Source: Carex sylvatica (taxonomy: Eukaryota > Streptophyta > Magnoliopsida > Poales > Cyperaceae). From it: a stretch of 26,808 nucleotides of DNA. The stretch is taken from positions 1 through 26,808 of the forward strand of contig CAXKVR010000601.1 of NCBI GenBank assembly GCA_964058845.1. The letters are read 5' to 3'. The notes beneath the pieces are model-generated. The model did no database searches. It saw nothing but the letters and a program-made list of their open reading frames with translations, and was not told the DNA's origin. This document shows, one piece after another, positions 8,256 through 19,338 of this stretch (within the stretch, counting starts at the first letter, position 1; every line of letters starts with the position of its first letter). The translations under genes and the position numbers were made by a program.

Positions 8256-10069
8256 AGGTAGAACGGCATATGCATATGCCAGGAGGAATATTAAATGCAC
8301 GTCTATTGCACATAGTCGATCGTGACATGACAAGTTGATTTAAGTATTAAATTATTGAGCTTATGCAAATTAAAACCGGACCTAATTAATCTAGGCTCTA
8401 TTAGATATATCTACCTTGAACGAAATAGTTATCTCCATTATCGCTCCAAGCGACAATAATGCACAAAAGGAAATTATTATTATTATTATTTTTTATAGTT
8501 TCTTTTGATTTTTATTGGAGTCCGGCGTGGATGATCATATTTTATAGTGCATTATTTATGTACATCACGCACACTCTCTCTACAGGACATCCTTTCTTTT
8601 ACAAGTTTTCCTTCGTTAATATTCTATCATTGATAAGAAGCCAACAAAATACCTTAACCTTTGACGGAATTTTGATTTTTCATAGCACTTTATGAAACTG
8701 GCAGTTGATTTTCTTTGTGTATAAGGTTTTATATGCCGATGCCATGGAGAAAACCTCCTCCTCCGTTCACTTCCACCTGACCCTTTCCTGATCTGAACTT
8801 ATCGAGCAGTCAAAAAAGTCCCTGAATTCGGTTAGTGCTTTCAAGAAGTACGAACCCTGTGTACCTAAGTCCCAGTGGTGGGAAAGCCCGTAAAGGGTTA
8901 GTAGCGTCTGTGCCCAAAGGTCATTGGAATCATCGTGTAATTTCCATAGCCACTTAATTAATAATGCCACATTTTGATCTGCAATATCAATTATCCTCAG
9001 TCCTCCTTTTTTTAAGGCACATGTTCTCTCCCAGTTCATCAGACAGTTGATTGACTCACACTGTTCTTGCCCTTTCCAAAGAAAACTCCTTCTTAGCCTA
9101 TCTATGTGATTAATGATGTTTTTCGGCAGTCTGAATGTCTGTGCATAATGCAGCGGCAATGCAGATAGTACCAATTTTACCATTGTCAATCGGCCTCCAA
9201 AAGAAAGGAGGTTCGATTTCCAACTCGATATCCTTTCATGTACCGCAAAAATTATCAGCTGAAATTACTCTTTCTTCGGTTTCTTAATGGATAATGGGAG
9301 ACCAAGATATTTCATTGGTAACTGAGAAGGAGGACTACCAATGATATTCTGCAGTGCCAAGATTGTGTTTGCTGGTACCCCAATAGGCACAAAGCTACTT
9401 TTGGAGCGATTGATCTTCATACCCGAAAGTTCTTCATACATTTGGAGTATTAGAGAAATCAGTTTGAGTGTAACGGGGTGCGCCTCAGAGATAATGAGAG
9501 TATCATCCGCGTACTGAATCACTTTTGTAGGGGTGTGGATGGGTCTGTGCATCAAAGATTATGCATTAGAGATGAATGAGTTTAACGAGTCAGCAACCAG
9601 AATGAATAGCAGTGGTGGTAGTAGATCCCCCTCCCTCAACCCCCTTTGGTGACTGAAGTATCTTGTAGTCTCTCCATTAATCTTGATCATTGACGATGAC
9701 GACTTGAGCACTGCCAATACCATGCTGATCCATCTCGAAGGGAAACCTTTTTCAATCAGGAGATTTGTGAGAAAGCACCAATCTATCATGTCAAATATTT
9801 TTTCAAAGTCCACTTTCTATAGTATAGCTGGAGTTCGATGCCTATCCATGCTACTCAGCAGCTCTCTTACTACTAAGAAAGATTCCATCAGGGACCTTAT
9901 AACTTTTTATTTGAGTTTCAAATTTATGATTTTATATACTTGATATATTGTTATATTGTCACCAGATCAAAAACTAATGTTAATAGTCATATTTAATGGA
10001 TGTGGATTTGTGAAAAAAAAATTGGATATAATTTCCTCATAAACAGGCCAAGATCTAAACCGTCCACTT
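8256..10069. repeat. Duplicated segment, copy A (split by a LINE fragment)
   Basis: The left part, 8256-8541, aligns with 13552-13841: shared runs include GGTAGAACGGC, CCTAATTAATCTAGGCT, ATTATCGCTCCAAG, ACAAAAGGAAATTATT and ATGATCATAT. The right part, 9900-10069, aligns with 13884-14035: TAACTTTTTATT, TTTGAGTTTCAAAT, TTAATAGTCATATTTAATG, GATCTAAAC and GTCCACTT. Order and strand are the same. Between the two parts, copy A has 1358 bp of LINE sequence. A perfect 16-bp palindrome GGCATATGCATATGCC lies at 8265-8280. Confidence 0.8.
8542..9899 (-). pseudogene. LINE (L1-clade) reverse transcriptase fragment
   Basis: This is an internal piece of a plant non-LTR retrotransposon ORF2. On the minus strand it shows, in order, ESFLVVRELLSSMDRHRTPA (near 9880), DFEKIFDMIDW (RT block A, near 9810), GLREGDLLPPLLF (block B, degenerate for the usual GLRQGDPLSPLLF), YADDT (catalytic block, near 9510), KYLGLPLS, FGGRLTMVK, LPKNIINHIDRLRRSFLWKG, ending in a zinc-binding-type region (IPSKVKVFCWLLINDRILTKEN, near 8620-8690). 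Nearly all of it reads in one frame, broken by in-frame stops including 9559-9561, 9265-9267 and 8767-8769 rather than by many frameshifts. Both the 5' ORF2 part (endonuclease) and the 3' end with poly-A are missing, so it is not a simple insertion. It sits precisely inside duplicated segment A. Confidence 0.9.
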
Positions 10070-11112
10070 ATCATTTAATTAAGAGGACAAAACTTTGAGC
10101 AAGAATATGCAACTAAGTTTGTGGCAGAATTGTAAAGTACTTGATATTTTAGGCAAGAATATGCAACCAAGTCTATCTGCAATAAATACTGATATGATCA
10201 GCTGACTTTCTGGAATTATCGAAACCAGCTGATATGGAATTCAAAAATTAACTGTACCTCAAAAGCTGACCAAACCTTCAACCTAAACAGTACGGCAGAA
10301 TACTGATCACATATGCATGTGCAACCCTATAAATTTTATTTTCAAAGTTTGTGATTAGATGTATAAAATTTTATGCAGAAAGTTAAAACAAGTGTCAAGA
10401 AGGAGGATGTAAATCCTGAATTGTCTACCAAACTTGCAAGTTCAATTTTTTTTTTGTACTACTAATTTTGTTGTTACAAAGTTTTAGTTGATTTACACAA
10501 TGGTTCACAAATTGTCATTTATTAACTGTTTTGGTTTCCATATTTCTGAAAGTTCTCTTTTGTGCCGAAATAACTCAAATATGTATTTTTGTGTGTCCTA
10601 TTCATTGTCATATTTTTAGGGGGGTTATATAGTGAGAGGTGGTAAGGCCAAAAGCATCTTGATTTTGTTCCTTTTGCTTTTGCTGTGTTGAGTTTGTTAT
10701 TTATTCCCTTGTGCTTGAACTGTAAATTGCTTGCTAAGTTGAAATGTTCACTCATGTTCGTACCTAATTTTCTTGTGATATTTGCTTGAATGTCAGTATG
10801 GGCTGAGTCTTAGCTTGTGTGCACTGACTTGATCGTGCATTTTTCCTGCTCTTTTTGATTGTGGAATTTGTCGAGCTGCTTGCTTGTAACTGACCTTACC
10901 AAATTATTGTTCTATTTTGGGCACTTCGTGCTTTGAATTGATTGGAATCTTTGTATGTGCTTAAATAGTGACGGCTGCTAATAGTACAATACCAATTTTT
11001 AATTTTTTTTTATATTTAATACTGATCAAGAGGGAGATTAAAGTCATTAAACAAAGCATAATCCATGGAAGATTGTAGAATGGGATCTGAGAACTAGGAA
11101 ATGTAAAAAAAA
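10070..11112. other. Noncoding region with an intron-like stretch
   Basis: No gene supported. From about 10500 to 10990 the plus strand is T- and G-rich with mixed complexity, unlike the A/T-simple flanks; it resembles plant intron or UTR sequence and could be a gene fragment carried by an element. A 77-codon frame on the minus strand here has no motif. Confidence 0.4.
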
Positions 11113-13258
11113 GAGCCTATTTGTTTGTCACGGGATTATGCGGGATAGGATTTGACGGAAATGAGAACTCACTTTTAAAATAATGGAAACTCATCGGCAT
11201 GAATACGCACGAGATTGATTATGGATACGCGTTCAAATAGGCGTTCGATTGTACCATGGAATTAATTGTGGGAAATCGTAATTTTCTTTCTAAATGCTTA
11301 ATACTATACAATTATTTTTATTAATAAATTTTTAATAATACAATTAAATAAAATAGATTAAATATTAACATAATATTTCTTATTAATTATATTTTTATAA
11401 ATGAAAAATTGGTTATTTGCCACTCCAAAACCTTTAAATTTAAAAAATATCATCCTGAAATTTGAAATTGTAATAATGCCGCTCTAAACTTCATTAACTT
11501 CTAATTTTGTCACTTCAAATAATTAATGACTAAAATACCATCTCTTCTTCTCCTGCCTCCTTTTCTTCTTCTATCATGACGAAAGGTCTGGAACGAGCTG
11601 CTCTAGCTTCATTATTTGGCAAAAGATGCATGGCAACTGGTTGGATGAGATTCCTTCAGGATATATTATTTGGCAAAAGATACATTATTTGGTTTCATTT
11701 TTCGCCATTTTGAAATTTTCTCAATCCTGTTGTGCATGCGATTTTGAATTGTAAAATTCGCTTGGTATATGTTTAATTAATTATCAATACAAATGCTAGT
11801 GTAACATATATGGTACTATTATTCACTCAGAATCCGTCATTATTAGCTTCTGTTAATATAATTCAAGCCCCTGAAAGGTGCGCCATTAGAGAACTTCTCA
11901 TCTCAATAACTTTATTTACGAATGAAGTTAGAGCAGCTTGTTTCAGGCTTTTTGCCATGGCAGAAGAAAAAGAGGAGGTAGGAGAAGAAGAGAAAAAGAA
12001 TAAAGATATTTTAGTCATTAATTATTTAGAATGATAAAATTAAAAATTAATGAAGTTTAGAATGACATTATTACAATTTTAAATTTTGGAATGACATTTT
12101 TTAAATTTAAATATTTTAGAGTGGCAAATAACCAATTTTTTCTTTTATAAAATACAAACATTACATATTAATTATTACTTATTACTTATTATTTTATAAA
12201 ATATATATTATAAACATTTATAAAAAAAAATAAACATTAAACATAAGTGGTAAGTAAATTTGAAAATAAATTTTAAATAAATTTTGTGTCAATATAGCAA
12301 CTTAACATATGCAGAAAATCAGCTGAATTAAAAATATGTGATTAAAAAGAAAAATTGAAAAATTTGTCCGGATTGAACCATTGTATTAATCCCACAAGTG
12401 AAAACAACACGTGAAGAATTGTTCTTATATATTATACCATCATGTACATTTGTTGAAATATAAAGAGAGAAAGAGAAAGAAACAATCTCACGTTGGGTGA
12501 GAGGGAAGATTCTCTCTGATAAGTTTGAAGTGTGGGGCCCGCTCAAGAGAGAAGAATGGGAACAAAAAAATTATTTACTATAATGGGTGAAATCATATTT
12601 AATCATGACAAATATTCATTTTATATACTAACCATAATTTTCAAAATAAAATTTACTTTGTAGCTATTTTTTTTCATAAACATGCAGAATTAAACAAACA
12701 CAAACACAAAAATTAATTAAACAAACACAACATAATAATAAAAGAAATTAATTAAACTAAAAATGCTTAATTTTAATAGATTAAGCTAATATTAAGTGTG
12801 TATAGTCAATTTACTCATTTAAACATTTTGAGTATATAATATATACAATTATATTGATTATAATTAGTAATTAGTATCAATACACTAATTTTAGTATTAC
12901 ATGTCCTATAAAAAGAAAAAAGAAAAACAAATTAACATCCTAACAATTCCATGCATTTGCCGAACACCTATACTCTAAAATTTCTCATAGATTAAATAAC
13001 TTTAGTTTTGACAAATTGAAATTTCTATTCCCAAATGAAAAATTCCTATTCTCTCTAAATTTTCATGCTGCCGAACAGGCGTCTGAGCTCCGGATTTTGA
13101 ACCTTACAATTTACACTATTTTGGGAATTACTTGGGAACATAAATAAGTCAGTGCAGGAAATTATAGACCATCCGAACATGTTTAGAAAAAAAAGTGGGA
13201 ATTAATGCAAAATCCCATCCATTCCTACTAAAACCTTGACTGCCAAACATGCCTTGAA
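11113..13258. mobile_element. Possible degenerate DNA transposon (about 2.1 kb, host of a nested MITE)
   Basis: The left end GAGCCTATTTGTTTGTCA (11113) and the reverse complement of the right end, AAGGCATGTTTGGCAGTCA (to 13258), resemble each other and the G-rich TGTTTGG ends of plant hAT or PIF elements. Related words (CCTATTTG, CCGAACA.GCG) recur inside at about 11235, 12960 and 13070. I see no transposase and no clean target duplication. The boundaries are tentative; this could be several small elements. Confidence 0.3.
11403..12142. mobile_element. 740-bp long-TIR element (MULE-like)
   Basis: The two arms of about 220 bp are inverted copies: left 11403-11625 starting GAAAAATTGGTTATTTGCCA, right about 11920-12142 ending with its complement. 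TTTTATAAA flanks both sides (within 11393-11402 and 12143-12152), a 9-10 bp target duplication with a one-base wobble. The arms contain pyrimidine-rich CTTCTTCTCC tracts (left) and the purine complement (right). The 300-bp centre has no coding signature; an open frame at 11810-12034 is just the Glu/Lys-rich readout of the purine arm. Confidence 0.75.
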
Positions 13259-13551
13259 AGAGTATTGGATTGGTACCGGGTTGATACAAGATTGGTACAC
13301 GAAGGATTACAGAATTAAGGGATACTAATATTCTGCCATTTAGGGTTATTATTTTCTTTGATACATCAATGCAAATATTATGAACTTCAGCCCATGCAAA
13401 GAATGCAAATGATATTTTTGAAAATAATCATTCATGAAAAAACAAAAATCATCTTCCCATGCAAATATTAAGGCATGAAAATAAATAGATGGGCTCACGT
13501 TCGCTCGCTTTGCAAAATTTAATGGAACCCAAGTTTGCTAGCTTCGTACAT
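12153..13551. other. AT-rich noncoding sequence
   Basis: No gene recognised. A GC-richer patch at about 12480-12560 (TCTCACGTTGGGTGAGAGGG) has short internal inverted repeats. AT-rich A-runs dominate 12600-12950. Confidence 0.4.
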
Positions 13552-14035
13552 AGGTAGAACGGCCGGCATATGCATAGGCCAAGAGGATTAAATTAATGCA
13601 CGCCTTTTGCACTTAATCGATCGTGGCAAGAAGTAGATATACGTATTAAATATCATCGAACTTATGCAATTTTAAAACCGGGCCTAATTAATCTAGGCTA
13701 TCAGATTAGATATATTCACATTGAGCGAAATAGTTCTCTCTTCATTATCGCTCCAAGTGACAATGATACACAAAAGGAAATTATTAAAATAATTTATTTC
13801 ATTTGACTTTTATTGGAGACCGGCGCGCGTATGATCATATTTATCTTTTTGTTTTTTAAGAAAAAGACGAAGATACAGCTTTCTAACTTTTTATTAATTT
13901 GAGTTTCAAATTCCCTATATTCTAGTTGTCATTAAATCAAAAAACTAATATTAATAGTCATATTTAATGAATATGTATTTGTTCAAAACACTTTGAACAA
14001 AATTTCATCCTAAGCAGGATCTAAACTGTCCACTT
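13552..14035. repeat. Duplicated segment, copy B (no LINE)
   Basis: Collinear with copy A at 8256-8541 and 9900-10069. At the site where copy A holds LINE sequence, copy B has only about 42 bp (13842-13883), an A/T-rich filler. Identity by eye is roughly 75-85 percent with small indels, so the duplication is old. Neither copy codes for anything I recognise. Confidence 0.8.
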
Positions 14036-14484
14036 TGCAGTAAAATTCAGACAAATTATTTAGAATTTCGTTTAAAATTGCACGCATAAATTTTAACACA
14101 ATTAATTATATAGTTTGAATCCGACTTTAGTTAAAGTTTGTCCGAAGCATTTTGAACAGAATCCAATTCCATATATAATTCTTGAATTTGTCATTAATTG
14201 TGGCCGTTGGTGTGGGAGCAAACAATACATATATATATATAGTAATCAAAATGAGCAACTCCCATGCACATGGCGTGCACATGGGTCATAATGTAGGTTT
14301 GTTGTGCAGCTAATTTACTAGTAGTTTATTAAAGGACAAATGTTTTTGACTTTTCAAAAATGATTTGTTTTAGTCTGATATACGTGTGGAATGAGCGAGG
14401 CTATCAATTATATATTCTAAAGTACAGACAACTATTGCCAGGGAGGCCCCCACATATTCGAATATATAATTGTTTGCTAGTAGT
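14036..14484. other. Noncoding spacer
   Basis: Nothing supportable. It includes a short TATATATATATAG tract near 14230 and the repeated word TGCACATGG near 14265-14285. Confidence 0.4.
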
Positions 14485-14923
14485 CTAGGAGAGGCAAAAA
14501 AGCTTGTAGCTGGTGGCTGAGTCGCATTTGATTCGCTTGCAAACAGCTTGCTTGTTACTGAATCGAACTGTTAATGAGCTAGTTCGTCACTAGCTCGGTC
14601 CATAATTATCGAGTTCAAGCTGAGACCTAACTTGCTCGTCAGCTTGCGAGCTATCTAGACTAAGCATCAATTTATGAATTTGTATGAATTTGTGTGAATT
14701 TTATACTGTCTATCTCGGCTCAACTCGATCCAAAAAGTTTGTTGAATTTATTTTATTCTTAAAACAAGATCCAGCCATACCCAGTGAGCCAGCGGGCTAA
14801 CTTGTCACGAGTTCAAGCTGATCGGATGCCCTAGGTCCAGCTCGCTCGGCTGTAGATCGGTCCAAAATTAACAAGCTGACTTAAGGCCTAGCTCGGACTG
14901 AACCAGCTCGTTGACACCCCTAG
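14485..14923. mobile_element. Non-autonomous hAT-like remnant
   Basis: The right end on the minus strand is CTAGGGGTGTCAACGAGCTG, a typical plant hAT terminus; the left end CTAGGAGAGGCAAAAAAGCT is a diverged match. The interior is rich in short GCTCG / CGAGC words, as in hAT subterminal regions. No 8-bp target duplication remains and there is no transposase. Confidence 0.5.
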
Positions 14924-16058
14924 CTGTACATATGTATACTTTCTATAATAGTAATGTTTCGTATTCTAAATAGAGCTATAACGATGCATTAACAATGTTA
15001 TAGTGTTTTCAAATCTTAAAAACTAATTAAGTTATGAGATAAAATGAGTTAATTTAGCTACGACTGTTATAGTAATAATAGCGGTTTGTCATAGCGCGCA
15101 ATGCAAATAACGAATGTTATACTACATAGGTTTTATTTGAAAACCCAATTAAAAATTTCTTTTAAGAAACAAATTATTTTCAAGACCGAGATTATTTTTG
15201 CTTTTTAATAGAAAATAAATAAATAATTTATTTTATGATACTTAAGTTATTTTGAATATAAATATATAGATAATTTATGTCATGTATGATGCATAGGTTA
15301 TTTTGAATAGTTTATAATATTATTAGAGATATTTTAATAGCAATTTGAATTTTTTATTTGTTCAATATAAATATTATAATTTCTTGATCAATTTGAATAG
15401 CACTATTTATTTTGTGTTCCAACCATATCTCATATCTTTATCTATGTTCTCAAAGATCAAATAGAGAATATAATATTTTAAAAAAAACACGCTATGTATG
15501 ATAGCTTCCGTTATTAGCGATAATATTGTTTAAGCCATTCTGCAATGACGCGATAATCGCTATTAGAACTTTAGTAGTGTTAGTGGCACTACTATTTTAC
15601 CTTTTTTTTATTGTATGTTGACTGTCACGATTATTTATGATATAATTCACATATAATATATTTTTTTTAGTAAATTTTAGTGCAAATAAAGATCAAATGT
15701 TAATTGTCAATATAACTTTTAATAGATTTTTCATAAAATTTTGGATTTTGAGTAAAATAAGTCAATCTATAATGTTGTAAACTTTCAACAATATAATAAA
15801 ATCTTTCAATCTTATAATATGTTTATAAAAAACCTGAAAATTATGAAAAATATACAAATAATGAATACGGCATAATATATAATTTTTTTATAAAACTAAC
15901 TTTAAAGAAATAATATATTATAATAATGTATGAGAAAGAAACAACTTTTAAACAAAATAATTTTTATATATAACTTTTAAGAAAAAATAATACTATAATA
16001 AAAACATGGAAAGATACAGCTTTGATTTAAAGAAAATAATAAATAAAAGGTATAATTA
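14924..16058. other. AT-rich noncoding region with degenerate repeat
   Basis: At about 14975-15120 and again at 15490-15580 there are similar words (GCTATAACGATG, AATAGCGGTTTGTCATAGCG; GATAGCTTCCGTTATTAGCG, GACGCGATAATCGCTATTAG) that look like opposing ends of one old element of about 600 bp. Between and after them is A/T-simple sequence. No gene seen. Confidence 0.35.
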
Positions 16059-16934
16059 TCTATATATTATAAAATATTTAGATATATTGTGCTCATAAAA
16101 TTACTAATAGTGTTAATATCATAATCTCCATTCTATGCACGTAGCTGTCCTGATCTGCCAATGACTGAGATCGAAAGATGAACTTTTAAATTAAATATCA
16201 GTCTTTCAATCACATAATCTATCTTATTTTGATTAAATACATCTATTTTATGTGGAGAAGTCTAAATTTAGTTAAAAATAAACTCGCCACAAGAACTGCA
16301 ACATGGTTTGTCACAATTAAAATTGAATGAATCCCTAACGATCTGTTTTCTTATTTCTCTTTACAACTATCTCCAATTCATGCACTTAAATTATTTCTTT
16401 ATTTCTCTATTTTCTCCATTTGATTTCTACTTTTCCTCTCCATAGTTTCGACAATAAAAATGAAAACTATCATATGTTTTCGGATTTTGGTTAGGACTAC
16501 TGTATCTTTGTGAATAGATAAATAACAGATCTTGTGCTGATGGAAACAATCATATATTTTTGTTTAGAATATATATATAGAGAAAATCCTTATTTGAATC
16601 ATTTAATCATATATTTTCCAATTTTATTTATTTACATATTATTTCTCCTCTAAATCGTTTAATAACATGTCTTACTTGTGGAGAAAATTAGATATTAAAT
16701 CGCAATTATACTTCAAGATTTTTCTTTATATTATATTTGATATTTTTTTTTCATTTGTTGTTGTTTCTTTTATTGTTATTTATTATTTGGTTATCTATTT
16801 TTTCTCATGTGTCTTTTATTTTTATTTAAATATATTTTTTCTTAATTTTTTGTGAATATCAAACAAAAAGGTCTCTTTATATTTTATTCAATCTTACAAT
16901 ATATTTCTATTGCAACGCACAGGCACGATACTAG
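16059..16934 (+). mobile_element. Candidate non-autonomous Helitron
   Basis: It starts TCTATATATTATAAA and ends TGCAACGCACAGGCACGATACTAG. The GCAACGCACRGGCA...CTAG ending closely resembles 3' ends of plant Helitrons. It is flanked by A on the left and T on the right, the expected A|T insertion site. The 3' hairpin is only partly preserved. There is no Rep/helicase coding sequence; a hydrophobic 62-codon frame at 16667-16855 reflects T-richness. The 3' end is better supported than the 5' end. Confidence 0.5.
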
Positions 16935-17012
16935 TTACCTATTAGGCAAGCTTTTAGCAAATTTTGGGGATGCTATATTAAGGATCTATGTACTTTAATG
17001 CTTAACACTAAT

Positions 17013-17777
17013 GGTCATGTTTGGTTGTGGACTAAATAGTGAAATAAGGGTTTTAGGTCTCACTTATTTCACCAAACATAGTTTAATTGAGCCGGACTAA
17101 GACGGAATAAACCGATCTTTAGACTAAACTAAATTGGTCTAAACTAACCCACATCTCTAGGTGGTTTAATTTTAATTGAGTATGAGGCCTAACTTTTCAT
17201 TATTTTTATTATTTTTTTTTATCAATTTTTAAGGAATATAAAATAAGCAATTTTTTTTAATTTATTTATAAGAAAACTTATAACTTTATCAACTATAGAA
17301 TCAATATTTTTTTAAATGGCAGAACTTTCTAAATCAACAAAATATGTAATCTAGAAAATAATTAAATAAAATATGTTTTAAATTGTACTACAAAATAATA
17401 AATTTTTTGTTCATCAACCTAACACATTTTTAACAAATAAATTGGTACACGTATAACTTTAATTAAATAAGATTCATTAAATACAATGTGCTTCTCTAAG
17501 ATATAGAATTAATTTATACATAACTCATTTTCTTGTACAATTTCTTTCAATCAAAACAAAAAAGAAAAATACGAAGAATAGTTTTATTATTGATATTACA
17601 AATTTTGTAAGACAAAATAATTTGTAATATCAAATCATGTCTTAAGCCATCAAATTTTTATCAAACAAGGAATAATTTAAGTCAATGTATAACTTTAGGT
17701 ATCAACCAAACATGAATAATTTAGATGGCGTAAGTTGAAATAATCAAGTTAGACTTAGTCCACAACCAAACATCACC
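17013..17777. mobile_element. Short-TIR DNA transposon derivative (PIF/Harbinger- or hAT-like)
   Basis: The terminal 23 bp, starting GGTCATGTTTGGTTGTGG at 17013, return inverted at the other end with one mismatch (GGTGATGTTTGGTTGTGG). AAT flanks both ends. A second inner ATGTTTGGTTGATACC inverted motif lies near 17695-17715 and pairs with similar sequence near 17070-17085. The GTTTGGTT core is common in Tourist/PIF-type ends, but their usual TTA/TAA duplication is not seen. The 700-bp interior is AT-rich and noncoding. Confidence 0.65.
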
Positions 17778-17780
17778 AAT

Positions 17781-19319
17781 ATGTATATTTATGAAATGGG
17801 TCAAAAATATCCTACGGAAGCTAAATCTTTCCAGAGCCAAAAATTCTGTAACAAAACATATATGTTTTACTAATCGAACAATAAAAACAGGTTTCTTATT
17901 CAACATAATTTGTTGTGTTGAAATATTTTAAAAAAAAAATCCATAGCCCACAAATCATCACTTCGATTCCTTATTCTTAAACCTGCGATGAATCAAATCA
18001 ATATGGATAAACATAAATGAATATGGTTATCCCTTCTCTCTTTCCTTTCCATTTTTTGTGTACCCACTTCTGAAGCATGCTCTTAATCCAAAATATGTTT
18101 CATACTAAATAACACAGTGAATGACTAAGTTATCTGACGTCATATACCTTTTTTTGCATGTTGCTCTTTTTTGTTATTCTGGGACAATTTAGTTGCAGCT
18201 TCGAGATCCAATAGAGTAGATGCACCGGGCCGTCACATTTCCAGAATGTGACTTGTTCATCGTTTTCTTTTTGCACGGACAACTGTCGCATTCTAATTTA
18301 ATTTCCTTTTAGTTCATCAAGTTTTACCCGCTAACGTATCCAAGAAGAGTTATATTCACCAAAATTATTGCAATGACCGGTTCAATATTCATCCACTGGC
18401 CAGTGCGCATTACAAGGAAGTCCAACGTGCCTTAGACCAATATACCTGGGTAATAAATTCAGAAAAAATCTAAATGCAATTGAAGTCGACCATGATGTTT
18501 GTTGCATATATATGCATTTAAGAATGTTCCTCTCCAAAATAATTATGCAATGACTAGTTCAGTATGACTTTGATACATTGCAGGTTTAATAATTCATTAA
18601 TTGTCGAGAGCTAATGAAAGTATTTAATTTTAAGGATGCGACTTAAATAATTCATGAAAATAAACCATTAATTGCCAAGTTAAATAATTCTTTATTTGTA
18701 AACAAACATGTCATAACCGGGTCCACTTTCCAAGGTATATGCGACTTTGAAACAACTGATAATTCATGAAAATAATAAATTACATTAATATCGACATTGC
18801 TAGCTAGTGCTACACACGTATATTAATAAGAAAAAAGTTACACATTCATCGAAAATATAAAGTTTTCAATGTAATTAATTTTGGTGAATCAATTTTTTCC
18901 TTAAATTTTAATCCAGAACCTGCAATGAACTATAATTTTACTATCATATTAGTATGAGCTTCTCTTAATGTACAAGAAAGCTAATTGTTGAGATTTGTGG
19001 TTATTTTGAACTTATTTTATTTTATTCTTGAACACTGAATTTGGGAAAAACATTTGATTCTTTTAGGGCATTAAATTAATGACGCTCTAAACTAACTTGC
19101 ACTACAAGCAGTATAGTAACCGATTACATTTACACTTAATAGGTTTTAGATTCAAATCCAGTGGACATATATAGTCTTGTACGTCTGAGCCTTCTTTATT
19201 TCTTACAAAAGAAATCATAAAAAATGATTAAGGTTCAAGTTATTAAATTAACAGTCATGTAATTTTTATTTTCTAAAGATTATAACAAATTTTGAAGAAT
19301 GCTTGTGTTTGACATATAT
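17781..19319. other. Noncoding region left of the LINE
   Basis: No gene seen. Loosely similar phrases recur: TTGCAATGACCGGTTCAATAT near 18367, ATGCAATGACTAGTTCAGTAT near 18545, and ATTCATGAAAATAA near 18650 and 18762, suggesting an old local duplication. AT content is high. Confidence 0.4.
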
Positions 19320-19335
19320 ATAATCTGATAGCTAG
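19320..19335 (+). repeat. LINE target-site duplication, left copy
   Basis: ATAATCTGATAGCTAG, identical over 16 bp to 22325-22340. The LINE sequence begins at the next base. Confidence 0.9.
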
Positions 19336-19338
19336 CTT

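Noticed and set aside
8459..8695. 78-codon plus-strand frame
   Set aside because: It straddles the duplicated segment and the antisense of the LINE zinc-binding region.
10522..10755. 77-codon minus-strand frame
   Set aside because: No motif; lies in an intron-like stretch and is compatible with chance.
12328..12546. 72-codon minus-strand frame
   Set aside because: No motif and overlaps short inverted repeats and A-runs.
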